DNA of 64,000 nucleotides, taken from contig JAWLAI010000009.1 in assembly GCA_041395565.1 (NCBI GenBank), forward strand, positions 98,391 through 162,390. Direction: 5' to 3'. Below are positions 1 through 9,171 of the stretch, piece after piece; positions within the stretch are counted from its first letter, which is position 1; each line of letters starts with the position of its first letter. The stretch comes from Pseudomonadota bacterium (lineage in GTDB: Bacteria > Pseudomonadota > Gammaproteobacteria > UBA9214). Position numbers and translations under genes: made by a program. The notes beneath the pieces were generated by a model. The model ran no database searches. It was not told the origin of the DNA and saw only the letters and a program-made list of their open reading frames with translations.

Positions 1-2
1 CA

Positions 3-428
3 CTCCGCGACGATGTTACCGACTACATGCCGAGCGACATCCTGATCAAAACCGATCGCGCTGCCATGGCGCATGGACTCGAACTGAGAGCTCCATTCCT
101 CGATACCGAACTCGCACAGTTTTGCATCTCATTACCAGCCAGCTTCAAGATCTCTGACTCATCTGACAAGATATTACTTCGCACCGCATTTGCGCAAGAA
201 TGGCCAGCATCAATCAGAAACCGGCAGAAGCAAGGATTTGGTGCACCAATATTGTCATGGCTTGCAAGAGACGACATGAAGGCGCTTGCGGCGACTCTCC
301 TATATAGCAGCAACTCAAGACTCTATGACTTCCTCGACTACAACGGCACCAGGAACTTTTTGAGCAAATCCTCGGATATTCAGACATGGCAGCTCATCAA
401 CCTGGCCGCTTGGCTGCAAAGGCATTGA
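3..428 (+). CDS. Asparagine synthase-like protein, C-terminal part
   Basis: The open frame runs in from the window edge with no start, so this is only the C-terminal part of a longer protein. It reads DYMPSDILIKTDRAAMAHGLELRAPFLD-type sequence, which is the hallmark of the C-terminal synthetase half of class-B asparagine synthases (compare the matching DRTTMASGVEARVPFLDY stretch in the complete paralogue at 7208-9091). The N-terminal glutaminase half, if present, lies outside the window. In polysaccharide loci such proteins usually amidate a sugar or an intermediate rather than make asparagine; that role is inference. It ends four to seven bases before the membrane protein at 436, so the two are probably co-transcribed. 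Confidence 0.85.
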   Translation, partial: LRDDVTDYMPSDILIKTDRAAMAHGLELRAPFLDTELAQFCISLPASFKISDSSDKILLRTAFAQEWPASIRNRQKQGFGAPILSWLARDDMKALAATLLYSSNSRLYDFLDYNGTRNFLSKSSDIQTWQLINLAAWLQRH

Positions 429-435
429 TGATGTG

Positions 436-1842
436 ATGAAATCGTTCAACGAAAGATCTCAACAAGCCGCGATGCAATCTCGACATCACAGCAATACCCC
501 TTACATGGAGGCAAGCAACAACACCAGCAACGGCTACCCCAAAACAAACGCTGCAGTATTTTTCGCGTTTTTAACATACATCATTTATATCTACCTGGAA
601 GTTGGCTATCGCATCCCATTTTTAGGAGAAATTCGCTTTCAAATGATTCTAGGGGCGCTGCTGGTTCTGACTGCCCTGCCAATACAGTTGTCCAAAAAGG
701 AAAAAGCCAAATCCGGAATCTTTGGCTGGACAGCGCTGCTAATTTTTTTAATGACATTGATGACTTTTTTGTCAGCCGACGTTTCACACTCAAGCACTGT
801 ATATTTCGATCGCGTCATCAAGTTTTCCATGTTTGCGCTCATGATCGCAGCGTTTGTAAATAACCCAAGGGAATTGAAATGGTTTATTGCGGCGTTTCTA
901 CTTGCATGCATGAAAATGGGACAAGAGGGATTCGTGGGAACAATTACGGGTTCGATGATCTGGGAGAACCAGGGCATTCCCAGGCTTTGGGGTTCTACCC
1001 CTATATATTTTCACCCCAACTCCTACTCAGGCATGGCAGTAGGCACCCTCCCGTTTGTTTTATACATGTATCCGTTAGTATCAAAATGGTTCAAGCTGGC
1101 ACTGCTCGCATTGGCCGCTCTCGCGGCAAACATCATTATTTTTACTGGCTCGCGGACCGGCTATGTTGCAGTAGCATTTGGCGTCGGCCTAATAATTAAA
1201 CGATCCAAGAACTCCTGGAAAACCCTCTTCTGGATAGCCGCGATCTCAATCGCTCTGATTCCAGCAATTCCGCATGATTATTTGGACAGATTTGACTCAA
1301 TATTTACACTTCATGAAAAGGAAGGCAAATCCTCAGAAACGCGGATACAAATCATCAAAGACGCTTGGGAGGTTTTTAAGGAAAACCCCCTGGGTATCGG
1401 CGTAGGGGCATTTCCGATCGTAAGATCACAGAAATTCGGCAGAAGCCAGGATACGCATAACCTCTATTTGGAAGTCGCCACCAACCTTGGTATACAAGGG
1501 CTGATAACTTTTCTAGGATTTATATACGTATTACAAAAATCTCTCAACACCCTGCAATCGAACATCGAGACACAGATCAAGCGACTAAAGGAAGTAATGG
1601 ATCGAGAAAACGCGAATGATAACCCAACATACCTGGAGCATGTGGCGGATCTCAAATGGATGAATGCCACTGCCCAGGCGGTTTACATGTTCATTTTCCT
1701 CAGATTGGTATTAGGCTTGTTCGGAATGGATCTCTACGAGATATATTGGTGGTTCGCACTTGGTCTGACTGCGGCCTTACTCAACATGGAACTGCATGCT
1801 CGGAAAAGAACAGAATTGCTAACCGCGAAATTGCAGGCTTGA
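436..1842 (+). CDS. O-antigen ligase/polymerase-type membrane protein
   Basis: About 468 residues, strongly hydrophobic, with some ten membrane segments. It contains the Wzy_C-type periplasmic loop: HPNSYSGMAVGTLPF in the middle and DTHNLYLEVATNLGIQGL near residue 345, the pattern of O-antigen ligases and Wzy-like polymerases that join glycan repeat units at the periplasmic face. A GTG at 433 directly precedes the chosen ATG at 436; an AAAGG lies 10-13 bases upstream, so either could be used. The gene follows the amidotransferase end almost without a gap. A+T content is clearly higher than in the housekeeping genes at the far end of the window. Whether it polymerises the exopolysaccharide or ligates it cannot be decided from sequence. 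Confidence 0.85.
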   Translation: MKSFNERSQQAAMQSRHHSNTPYMEASNNTSNGYPKTNAAVFFAFLTYIIYIYLEVGYRIPFLGEIRFQMILGALLVLTALPIQLSKKEKAKSGIFGWTALLIFLMTLMTFLSADVSHSSTVYFDRVIKFSMFALMIAAFVNNPRELKWFIAAFLLACMKMGQEGFVGTITGSMIWENQGIPRLWGSTPIYFHPNSYSGMAVGTLPFVLYMYPLVSKWFKLALLALAALAANIIIFTGSRTGYVAVAFGVGLIIKRSKNSWKTLFWIAAISIALIPAIPHDYLDRFDSIFTLHEKEGKSSETRIQIIKDAWEVFKENPLGIGVGAFPIVRSQKFGRSQDTHNLYLEVATNLGIQGLITFLGFIYVLQKSLNTLQSNIETQIKRLKEVMDRENANDNPTYLEHVADLKWMNATAQAVYMFIFLRLVLGLFGMDLYEIYWWFALGLTAALLNMELHARKRTELLTAKLQA

Positions 1843-1938
1843 GATAAGCACAGCACAGTCGACTCCAACCCGTATCCCTGCGACTCATACGTCCACCCAT
1901 ACCGCCATCCTTGTTTTACGCACACGTAATTTAAAGCG

Positions 1939-2898
1939 TCACGATCGACCCAAAACCTTGCATAACCAGAGTTTCAGCAATACCTTCTTGTTACTGTATT
2001 CCGGTGAAAAGGCTAATATTTCCTGATAAACATTCCGCGCATCCCGGCACTTTCGCTCTTCGATACATCTATGTATATAGTTTTCGTACACACTGATACG
2101 CCGCTCCATCAGCACTTCAATCTCACTCTCCGAGATCTTTGCAGTACGAACCACCCGATCCATCTGGTTACTCCAGAAGTGATGCGCAGACGGGAATCGC
2201 TCTGTCGTGCGGCGCTCTAGACTACCCTTCCTAATTCGATAGGAATGCAACACTACATCGAGGAAATAGAAGCTAACAGATTTAAGCGCCAACCTTAGCC
2301 ACAAATCTATGTCCTCTATGCAGGTCAGAGCCTCATCAAACGGATTATCCTTTAACACATAATCGCGCGTCATCACACCTGACGTGCCGATGTAGTTACT
2401 TGTATTCAGCGCCATATAAAGCTTGTCTGCGCCAAGCTGATAGACATTCTCCCCCCTTGCATGAAGAATGCCGCGGAAACTCTCGTATTCGCGTAAATAA
2501 TCCGGTGTAAGGACGTTTCCGCTCGCGTCGATGCTTCGAAAATTGGTTGAAAGCAGTTCCATATCCGGATACTTCAAAAACATGGAAACTTGCGTTTCGA
2601 GTTTTTGAGGGAACATAATGTCGTCAGAATCAAACAGTGCGATCAAGCCACCAGCTGCCTGTGCAATTCCGATGTTGCGAGGTCTAGATGGTCCACCGTG
2701 ATTCTCCGTACGTATGACCGTGATGTCATTACCGTATTTCGCCAACACGGAAGGAGTATCATCAGTGGATCCATCATCAACCACTATAATTTCTACGTCC
2801 TGATACGACTGGCGCAATACTGAATCTATCGATTCCGGCAGGTATCTGGCGTTGTTATAAGTAGGAATGATGACACTGACTTTGGGCTGTACATTCAT
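1939..2898 (-). CDS. Family 2 glycosyltransferase
   Basis: 319 residues with the GT-A fold of family 2: VSVIIPTYN at residues 7-15, the nucleotide-binding VVDDGSTDD at 39-47, and the metal-binding DSDD at 90-93. The C-terminal half (LTCIEDIDLWLRL, about residue 200) carries the ED motif of the acceptor-side catalytic region. It would transfer one sugar from a nucleotide donor to the growing lipid-linked repeat unit at the cytoplasmic face; donor and acceptor are unknown. It is convergent with the O-antigen ligase-type gene and stands alone, with about 500 bases of non-coding DNA upstream. Base composition is A+T-rich like its left neighbour. Confidence 0.9.
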   Translation of the reverse strand: MNVQPKVSVIIPTYNNARYLPESIDSVLRQSYQDVEIIVVDDGSTDDTPSVLAKYGNDITVIRTENHGGPSRPRNIGIAQAAGGLIALFDSDDIMFPQKLETQVSMFLKYPDMELLSTNFRSIDASGNVLTPDYLREYESFRGILHARGENVYQLGADKLYMALNTSNYIGTSGVMTRDYVLKDNPFDEALTCIEDIDLWLRLALKSVSFYFLDVVLHSYRIRKGSLERRTTERFPSAHHFWSNQMDRVVRTAKISESEIEVLMERRISVYENYIHRCIEERKCRDARNVYQEILAFSPEYSNKKVLLKLWLCKVLGRS

Positions 2899-3351
2899 GG
2901 CTCAGGTATACCGGGTTGGCATGCATCATTATTGATAATGCCCTGAAGATACACGAATTCTACAATATTCAAATGAAGTATCATTTTACGTACGAGTGAT
3001 TATGCGAAATATAACTGCGCATGCCGCCACAAATCCAGCATCATGTATGGCCTGCACTCTGTAATGGCCTCAGGAGGTCGGCAGCACACTTGAAACGACC
3101 AGCACAGCTTCGCCGCAATATCCCTGGAGTTCAAAACACGCTCAGCACCTGCACACCGACAACACCCTGCATACCTGTCCCCCTGCAGCCAAGGCAACCC
3201 TCATAGCCAACACGCCGACCTTCACATACTTACTCTGGATGCTGCTGGAAAGCGATATTTCGTATAACCGAGAATCAGGGATGGCTCGTACTACTTGCAG
3301 ATCAGCACTTATCAGACTTGTATACGGAACAACTGCGGAATCACATCTCCC
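2899..3351. other. Non-coding gap
   Basis: No convincing gene: the open frames are short, unlike known proteins, and lack ribosome sites. It must hold the promoter of the minus-strand glycosyltransferase at its left end, but I see no clear -35/-10 pair. Confidence 0.6.
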
Positions 3352-3384
3352 AAAAAAAAGACCGGGGCTCTGATAGCCCCGGTC
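3352..3384 (-). terminator. Rho-independent terminator of the 3401-5488 gene
   Basis: Read on the minus strand, a perfect 10-bp stem GACCGGGGCT / AGCCCCGGTC with a 5-base loop is followed directly by eight T. It lies 17 bases past the stop of the secreted repeat protein and shows that this gene is transcribed alone. Confidence 0.93.
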
Positions 3385-3400
3385 ATTACCACTTTCAGGT

Positions 3401-5488
3401 TTATTGTATGCCGGAAGGAGGCAGCGGTGGACTGACTACCGAGCTTCCGTCACCGCATCCTATCGGCTGAGTAGACACGACGACATTATCGATCAGCTCC
3501 CCCACATTGGAGTGGCTGCCGTCATGGTGATACAAGCCCAACCATAGATTCTCCAGTTTCAGCGCGGCCGTCGTCCTGATCCAGAGATCACTGTAGTTAC
3601 CCAGCAGCTCCGAATCGAGCCAGAGCGCAAACCGGCCATTTGCCGCCTGGCCACTGGATGTCGGCGTCCCCATATCCACCATTTCTTCCACACAATACCA
3701 TCTACCGGCCTCTAGACTCGGCATCGTCGCCTGTGGCAGATGTTGCGGCTTCGTGCAGTAGGAAGAACCATACACACAGGGTAACGAGTCACCCCAGCAA
3801 CTGCCATTGGGATCGCTGCAGTCCTGGTACATGCCGCGGTAGTAGCTGTAGGCAAATGGCTGCGCAGAGCCCGCCTCGTATTGGACGTAGAAACCCGCCC
3901 TGTCGCTACCGGTTGGCTGGATTCCAGACTGCCCTACAAGGTCTCTGCCACCAGCCGCTAATCCGCCACCGTGGTTCTGCGCATTGAAGTCGAAGCCTGC
4001 TTCGTACTTGAAGTACCAACGGGTGTAGAGCTTGTCATAGCTGCCGGGCAATACCTTGATTACATCTGAAATGCCCGACTGCCCGGATGGCACCCTGAAG
4101 CGCATCACGCTATTGGATGCATCCCCGCTGGGACCATTATCCGATATCACCTGGTTCTCCGAATCGGGATTTCCATCATAGTCATCGAAATTCGACTTGG
4201 GATTGGGTCCTTCAAAGTCCTCGCAGAACACCGTTCCCGCGGGAGGATTCGCGCATTCGGAGCTGGCAATTGCACCAACCTGGCTTGAGCTACTGCCACC
4301 TGTGGTACTGCCGCCCGTGGTACTGCCGCCCGTGGTACTGCCGCCCGTGGTACTGCCGCCCGTGGTACTGCCGCCCGTGGTACTGCCGCCCGTGGTGCTA
4401 CCGCCCGTGGTGCTGCCACCCGTGGTGCTGCCACCCGTGGTGCTCCCACCCGTCGTGCTACCGCCCGTCGCGCCTCCAGCCTGGGAGGTACCTGCCGCGC
4501 CGATTACGACTGGATAGCCTGAATTGTTGACATTACCATTGGCATCCACGATGTACAGGTAAGCCGTCGATCCTGAATTGAATGCGCCCGTATTTACCGT
4601 CACACTGATCGAACTCGCAGACCAAGCCGAAGGCACCTGCATTTCAAATTGGTCTGACCCCGAGTAGGTTGGTGCATTACCGAGCATTACGCGGGCAAAA
4701 GATCTGTCGACATAAATGTCATCCATCCACCATGCCATGCTGGGCGGTGAATTGCCACCGCCATCGAATCCTATTTTCCACAACTCGTTGATCTGATAGG
4801 AACACGACGATGTCCAAGATGAGTTAGACACTATCTTACCATTCACTCTTACTATGTATTTCTTTGCAGCCGTATCGAACCATGCCTCATAAAAAAGCCA
4901 TTCGTTGGGGCTGTTGCCTGTAGTAGCCCACACCAGCGTGCACTCAGTACCAGAACCAACTAAGTAATTGTGCATCTGCGTCCAGGAGAAAGTATGGCCC
5001 GTCAGGTCTGAAGAATCAGACAGTCGAATCCACTTGGACGAATGATCACCACCCGATACTGATCTGTCATACTTGAACCACCAGGATACATAGGTGTAGT
5101 CGGTCGCGGACCACGTCAAACCGCCAAGAACCCCCCTGTTCGCTGCCGAATACTGCGCGGTACTGTTGCCTCGCTGAGGGTCAGAGGTATTGTACTTGAC
5201 AGCTCCCGATCCGTTTGGACCTTCATTCTGGTCGAAGGGATTTGCGCCGCCGACAGGAATTGATGCGCCATTCGCCAGCTTTGAATATGCTGCGATGTTG
5301 TCAACTTTGTCCCACAGCACAGGCGCAACGGTTGACTTGGTGCCAAATCCGGAACCGGATATTGCAATCGAATTATTGTTATCCAGTACACCAGTGACAC
5401 CATTGATTGCCGGTGCTGCATATGATTGCGTTACGAACAATAATGCTGAAATCAAGAATGATTTCCGTACTTGCCCGATTGACGTCAT
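3401..5488 (-). CDS. Secreted two-domain protein with Gly-Ser-Thr repeat linker
   Basis: 695 residues. An N-terminal signal peptide (basic start, then FLISALLFVTQSYAA) is followed by a short IPT/TIG-like stretch (INGVTGVLDNNNSIAISGSGFG). Two separate regions of jelly-roll/concanavalin-like character follow, roughly residues 50-330 and 410-680, each rich in aromatic residues and with a shared WWFKYD / RWYFKYE pattern typical of polysaccharide-lyase and lectin-like beta-sandwiches. Between them lies a linker of eleven GGSTT repeats. There is no PEP-CTERM tail. A role as extracellular polysaccharide-binding or -cleaving enzyme is inference; no catalytic site could be assigned. It is monocistronic: a sigma-54-like promoter lies about 180 bases upstream and a strong terminator follows. 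Confidence 0.85.
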   Translation of the reverse strand: MTSIGQVRKSFLISALLFVTQSYAAPAINGVTGVLDNNNSIAISGSGFGTKSTVAPVLWDKVDNIAAYSKLANGASIPVGGANPFDQNEGPNGSGAVKYNTSDPQRGNSTAQYSAANRGVLGGLTWSATDYTYVSWWFKYDRSVSGGDHSSKWIRLSDSSDLTGHTFSWTQMHNYLVGSGTECTLVWATTGNSPNEWLFYEAWFDTAAKKYIVRVNGKIVSNSSWTSSCSYQINELWKIGFDGGGNSPPSMAWWMDDIYVDRSFARVMLGNAPTYSGSDQFEMQVPSAWSASSISVTVNTGAFNSGSTAYLYIVDANGNVNNSGYPVVIGAAGTSQAGGATGGSTTGGSTTGGSTTGGSTTGGSTTGGSTTGGSTTGGSTTGGSTTGGSTTGGSTTGGSSSSQVGAIASSECANPPAGTVFCEDFEGPNPKSNFDDYDGNPDSENQVISDNGPSGDASNSVMRFRVPSGQSGISDVIKVLPGSYDKLYTRWYFKYEAGFDFNAQNHGGGLAAGGRDLVGQSGIQPTGSDRAGFYVQYEAGSAQPFAYSYYRGMYQDCSDPNGSCWGDSLPCVYGSSYCTKPQHLPQATMPSLEAGRWYCVEEMVDMGTPTSSGQAANGRFALWLDSELLGNYSDLWIRTTAALKLENLWLGLYHHDGSHSNVGELIDNVVVSTQPIGCGDGSSVVSPPLPPSGIQ
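4301..4465 (-). repeat. 11 x 15-bp tandem repeat encoding GGSTT
   Basis: Eleven in-frame copies of a 15-base unit (plus-strand form CGTGGTACTGCCGCC with a few third-position changes). Copies 2-6 are identical, the outer copies have diverged. It forms the flexible linker of the secreted protein and is a likely site of copy-number change. Confidence 0.97.
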
Positions 5489-6212
5489 GACTAACCCTCT
5501 TCATCCATTGATTTGGCGCAATTCGCAATAGTTAACACTACGCACCCCGATAACACTATGTGCAATCAATTCCAATGCGTGCTTAAACCCGTCTCGGGTT
5601 ATCGTTCTGCGTACGCCTTGTGATTGACTGACACAGGGGCAGGTCGATGATTGCTAAGATGCATTTCTATGCAAGCAATATACCATTCACCCCTATCCCT
5701 CTGTATCAGGTTGATATTCCAACTTGAACTCTATCGGCAATCCGGCATAAGACAAACATACGCAACCCCTTCTGTCGCCTGTTCGCGACATGACTGCTGT
5801 GAGCGATGTCACCTGTTACATCCTCCATCGCCCGGCTTGCTTGATCTGCATCGGCATGCCTGAAATAAGCTACCAGTTGAATTCATGGTACTTTCTGAAA
5901 AACACGCCATAGTCAGTTGCATCATGCTGATAAGCTTGCGTAATTGTTGCCATGTCACGACAGCAACCAGGCTCTCGGCTCGCACCCTTCCCGCACGTCA
6001 GCCAAATCTATTTATGCACCACAAAACAAATTGTTGCATCAAACAAACCCGGAGGATGATGACCAATTCACACATTCCGAACGACACGACCTGCAGGCGC
6101 GTGCGGAATATTTAAGCCTTTTTATTCATATGCTTGCGATGCCATTCCTGGGGGCACACGCGTCCTGGAGTCATCCCAGCGGCAGCAAGCTGTCAGTATC
6201 GGCCTGTCGGCG
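5489..6212. other. Non-coding gap with promoter of the secreted protein
   Basis: About 720 bases with no credible gene. The only structure I see is the sigma-54-like site at 5670-5685. The right part runs into the stop of the broken glycosyltransferase and may include more of its decayed end. Confidence 0.55.
5670..5685 (-). promoter_or_regulatory. Sigma-54 (-24/-12) promoter candidate
   Basis: On the minus strand the sequence is TGGTATATTGCTTGCA. It has GG and GC exactly ten bases apart and the full TTGCA -12 element; the -24 element matches as TGG only. It would start transcription near 5658 and give a leader of about 170 bases before the secreted repeat protein. PrsR, encoded in this window, is an activator of the class that works with sigma-54. 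Confidence 0.5.
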
Positions 6213-6215
6213 CTT

Positions 6216-7211
6216 TCACAGGGTACTGCCGTCCAGCCAGCGGCTGAACCGGCCAAACTGCTGTTCCCACCTGCGGACAAGGTGCTCGCGCAGGATCTGC
6301 ATTTCGGCCTGATGTTCCCTTCTATGCCGCAAGACTTCACGTATTGCGCGCGCAAGGTCGCGGGCATTGTTCGAGGCCAGGACGGCGCCAGGAATGAATA
6401 TCTCCCGGTTGGCAGCGGTATCCGAAAGTATCACTGGAACACCCAGGGCGGTCGCCTCGTACGCCCCGCAGACCAGGCAGTCCGGCAAGGTCGTCAAATC
6501 GATGATGCAGTCTGACTCTCGCAATAATGTGACAAAGTCGGCATCCGGCACGAAGCCTGTGAAGACGACGTTATCGGGGGGCTCGGTCCTGAAACTGTCG
6601 CGATGGGCCTCAACATTGCCCGTCACCTGCACAGTGACCTCTGGGCGCAATGAAACGCCGCCCAGAACTTCCTCGTAAGGTTCCATCGCGTGCAAATGTA
6701 CACACAAACGTAACCCGCGCCGGCCCGTCTTTGGCAGCACCAGAGGTACCGTCGTCTTTGCATAGTTTCTGGTGAAATCGGGCAGCGGATCGATGGCTCG
6801 AATGATTGGCCGCCGTTGCGCGTGACGATGTCGGCCAGCACGGAATTGGTAACGAGCGTCAGATCAGTGTGCCGGTGCATGAAGGGTAGATCGCATTGAA
6901 TTTCTTGTTGACAGGCTTCTTCGCAGGCATAGACTCCCGCATTATGGGCGTCTGCCAGCGGTAACGCAACAGTGGTCGCAGCAATATGGCGAGCATGGTG
7001 AAAATACCGATGGGTTCTGGACTATGAGCACATCGGGTCGTTCACGCACCAGGGTAATAATGGTTTTCAGCACGAAAGCCGGATGACGCAACCACCGTCC
7101 ATGACGGGAGTGGAACTCGAACAGTGGTATGTCCAGGGCTGCGACTATGCCGCGTGTTCGGCGGTGTCTCTCCCAGCTGACCCAGATAATCTTGTCAGTC
7201 CTTGCGCTCAT
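6216..7211 (-). pseudogene. Glycosyltransferase broken by several frameshifts
   Basis: Three frames read in turn give one family 4-like glycosyltransferase: WVSWERHRRTRGIVAALDIP then RPDVLIVQNPSVF (7211 to about 6995), next LAILLRPLLRY, then ADAHNAGVYACEEACQQEI...DLTLVTNSVLADIV (about 6955-6800), then PEVTVQVTGN...CLVCGAYEATALGVPVILSDTAANREIF to the stop at 6216. At least four frame changes are needed, near 6990, 6960, 6795 and 6690. The start overlaps the amidotransferase stop as ATGA, so it was the last gene of the CapK-amidotransferase operon. So many shifts suggest decay rather than one sequencing error, though the latter cannot be excluded from sequence alone. Confidence 0.8.
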
Positions 7212-9091
7212 GACATCGACTTGCCCGGCGAATCCATTACACGATCAATGAATGTACGCTGCCAGAGCTCCAGCGAGACCAAACCCCATAACACATCGCT
7301 ATGATCCGATACTCCATTCCTGTGCCGCTCCACCAGCTTGCGCACACGGGAAGCATCACAATAATTACGCGCAGCAAAGGTATCATCCGTGACCAGATCC
7401 AGATATCTGCCCAGACCGTCCTTGTCCCGAAACCATTTGCCAACCGGGACGCCAAATCCGACTTTTCGTCGATATATCATCTCGCGCGGGAATATTCGGG
7501 CTGCCAGCTTCTTGACCAGGATCTTGTTGTCGCGCCCGATCTTCATCTTGAATGCTTCAGGTATGCGCATGCTCCACTCAACGAGGCGATAGTCAAGGAA
7601 TGGCACCCTTGCCTCGACTCCGCTCGCCATGGTTGTGCGATCCAGCCTGTCCAGCAAAGCCGGCAGATAGGTACCGCGGTCGAAGGACAGCACCTGCTCC
7701 AGACGACTCAGGCCCTTACTCCGGGTGACTCGGTAAAGCTCCCGCCGCGCTTCTGGGATGAAATCAGTGATTCCGGCGGAAGAGAGCTCACTCAGGGAAC
7801 AGAAACGCGCGCCCTCCAGTATGCTTCGATCCAGATCACTGCTAACTTCGAAGAGCTTGACCAGCCGTCGCATGTGCAATAATTCCAGGAGACGGCCAAG
7901 ACCGGAATGTAAGGGTCCCGGCAACACGGCCAGCCGGGCGGCCAGCATGGGAATCTGGTAACGCGGGTAACCGGCGAACAGCTCGTCCGCCCCTTCGCCG
8001 GTCAACACCACTGTCACATACTGCTTGGCCAGTCTGCTCAATTGCAGTAATTGCACCGTATGGGCATGATTGATGGGCTGGTCGCAATACCACACGGTTT
8101 CTTCCAAGGCATCGGCATACTCGCGACCGCTCATGACCAGGGTATGATGATGGGTACCAAGCCGGTCGGCGACCACCTGGGCATACTGACTCTCGTCGTG
8201 CTCGTCTTCCATGAAACCGACAGAAAAAGTGTGCAGCTCGCCATCCATCTGCTGCCTCACCTTTGCAGTGATGAGACTGGAGTCAACGCCGCCGCTGTTG
8301 TAGGTTCCCACAGGGACATCGGCAATGAGTCGATATCTTATGGCGCTCTCGATGAGCTGATGAAACTGTTCTTCATAGTTCAGCGTCTTGTCAGCCCAGG
8401 CGCTGCCGTCATTTGCAACGTCATCCCAAAACTTGTCGATGCGTGGTGCCGCATCCCCAGGGCGGATACGCAACACATGTCCAGGCGGCAGGGCCCAAAT
8501 GCCTCGGACAATGGTCTCGCTACCAGATACCGTGCGGAATGCAAGGAACTCCGGTACGGCCTTCTCGTTTACAAGGCGCGGCAGACCGACAGCCAGCAGG
8601 ACCTTGATTTCCGATGCAAAATAGAACCTGCCATCGTGCAGGGTGTAGTACAGAGGCTTGATGCCCAGGCGATCCCGGGCCAGATACAACTCCTGCAACC
8701 TTTCATCCCAGAGCGCGAAGGCGAACATGCCATTCAGCGAATTCAGCCAATCGTCTTCACCCGGCTCCGCCATCTGCAGCAAAACCTCGGTATCACAATT
8801 GGACCGGAACGACATCCCACGGGACTGCAGTTTCGAACGCAGCTCACGATAATTGTAGACTTCTCCGTTGTAGACCAGAGCCCTGCCCCGCCCCTGATCG
8901 AGCCATGGCTGGTGACCGCCCTCGATATCCAGAATCGAGAGCCGCCTGTGCCCCAGACCGACCGGCCCCTGGATATACACACCTTTATCATCGGGTCCGC
9001 GATGGGCAATATAATCGACCATTCTAGCCAGCATCTCACTGTCAGCCGGCCTGGCACCATCGAGACTCAACATTCCTGCTATGCCGCACAT
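7208..9091 (-). CDS. Glutamine amidotransferase, asparagine synthase type (XrtA-associated)
   Basis: 627 residues and complete. The N-terminal class II glutaminase domain has the nucleophile Cys2 (MCGIAGML), RRLSILD at 49-55 and YNGEVYNY at 74-81. The C-terminal synthetase domain has the ATP PP-loop SGGVDSS at 266-272. Ammonia made from glutamine would pass to an adenylated carboxylate. Proteins of this kind are regular members of exosortase A exopolysaccharide loci and are thought to amidate a sugar acid or substituent; the true substrate is unknown. It lies 80 bases after a CapK-like adenylating enzyme, which makes a joint acid-activation/amidation step possible but unproven. The downstream glycosyltransferase start overlaps its stop. 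Confidence 0.93.
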   Translation of the reverse strand: MCGIAGMLSLDGARPADSEMLARMVDYIAHRGPDDKGVYIQGPVGLGHRRLSILDIEGGHQPWLDQGRGRALVYNGEVYNYRELRSKLQSRGMSFRSNCDTEVLLQMAEPGEDDWLNSLNGMFAFALWDERLQELYLARDRLGIKPLYYTLHDGRFYFASEIKVLLAVGLPRLVNEKAVPEFLAFRTVSGSETIVRGIWALPPGHVLRIRPGDAAPRIDKFWDDVANDGSAWADKTLNYEEQFHQLIESAIRYRLIADVPVGTYNSGGVDSSLITAKVRQQMDGELHTFSVGFMEDEHDESQYAQVVADRLGTHHHTLVMSGREYADALEETVWYCDQPINHAHTVQLLQLSRLAKQYVTVVLTGEGADELFAGYPRYQIPMLAARLAVLPGPLHSGLGRLLELLHMRRLVKLFEVSSDLDRSILEGARFCSLSELSSAGITDFIPEARRELYRVTRSKGLSRLEQVLSFDRGTYLPALLDRLDRTTMASGVEARVPFLDYRLVEWSMRIPEAFKMKIGRDNKILVKKLAARIFPREMIYRRKVGFGVPVGKWFRDKDGLGRYLDLVTDDTFAARNYCDASRVRKLVERHRNGVSDHSDVLWGLVSLELWQRTFIDRVMDSPGKSMS

Positions 9092-9171
9092 AATGAGTTC
9101 TTCCGCTTATCAGACATGATCTGATCGTGGTTAACTGGGCGTATGATCGTGAGCGGCGTGATGCAGACTGA

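Noticed and set aside
4197..4517. Open frames with VVLPP and CRPWY repeats across the GGSTT repeat tract
   Set aside because: They are antisense or shifted readings of the 15-base repeat in the secreted protein.
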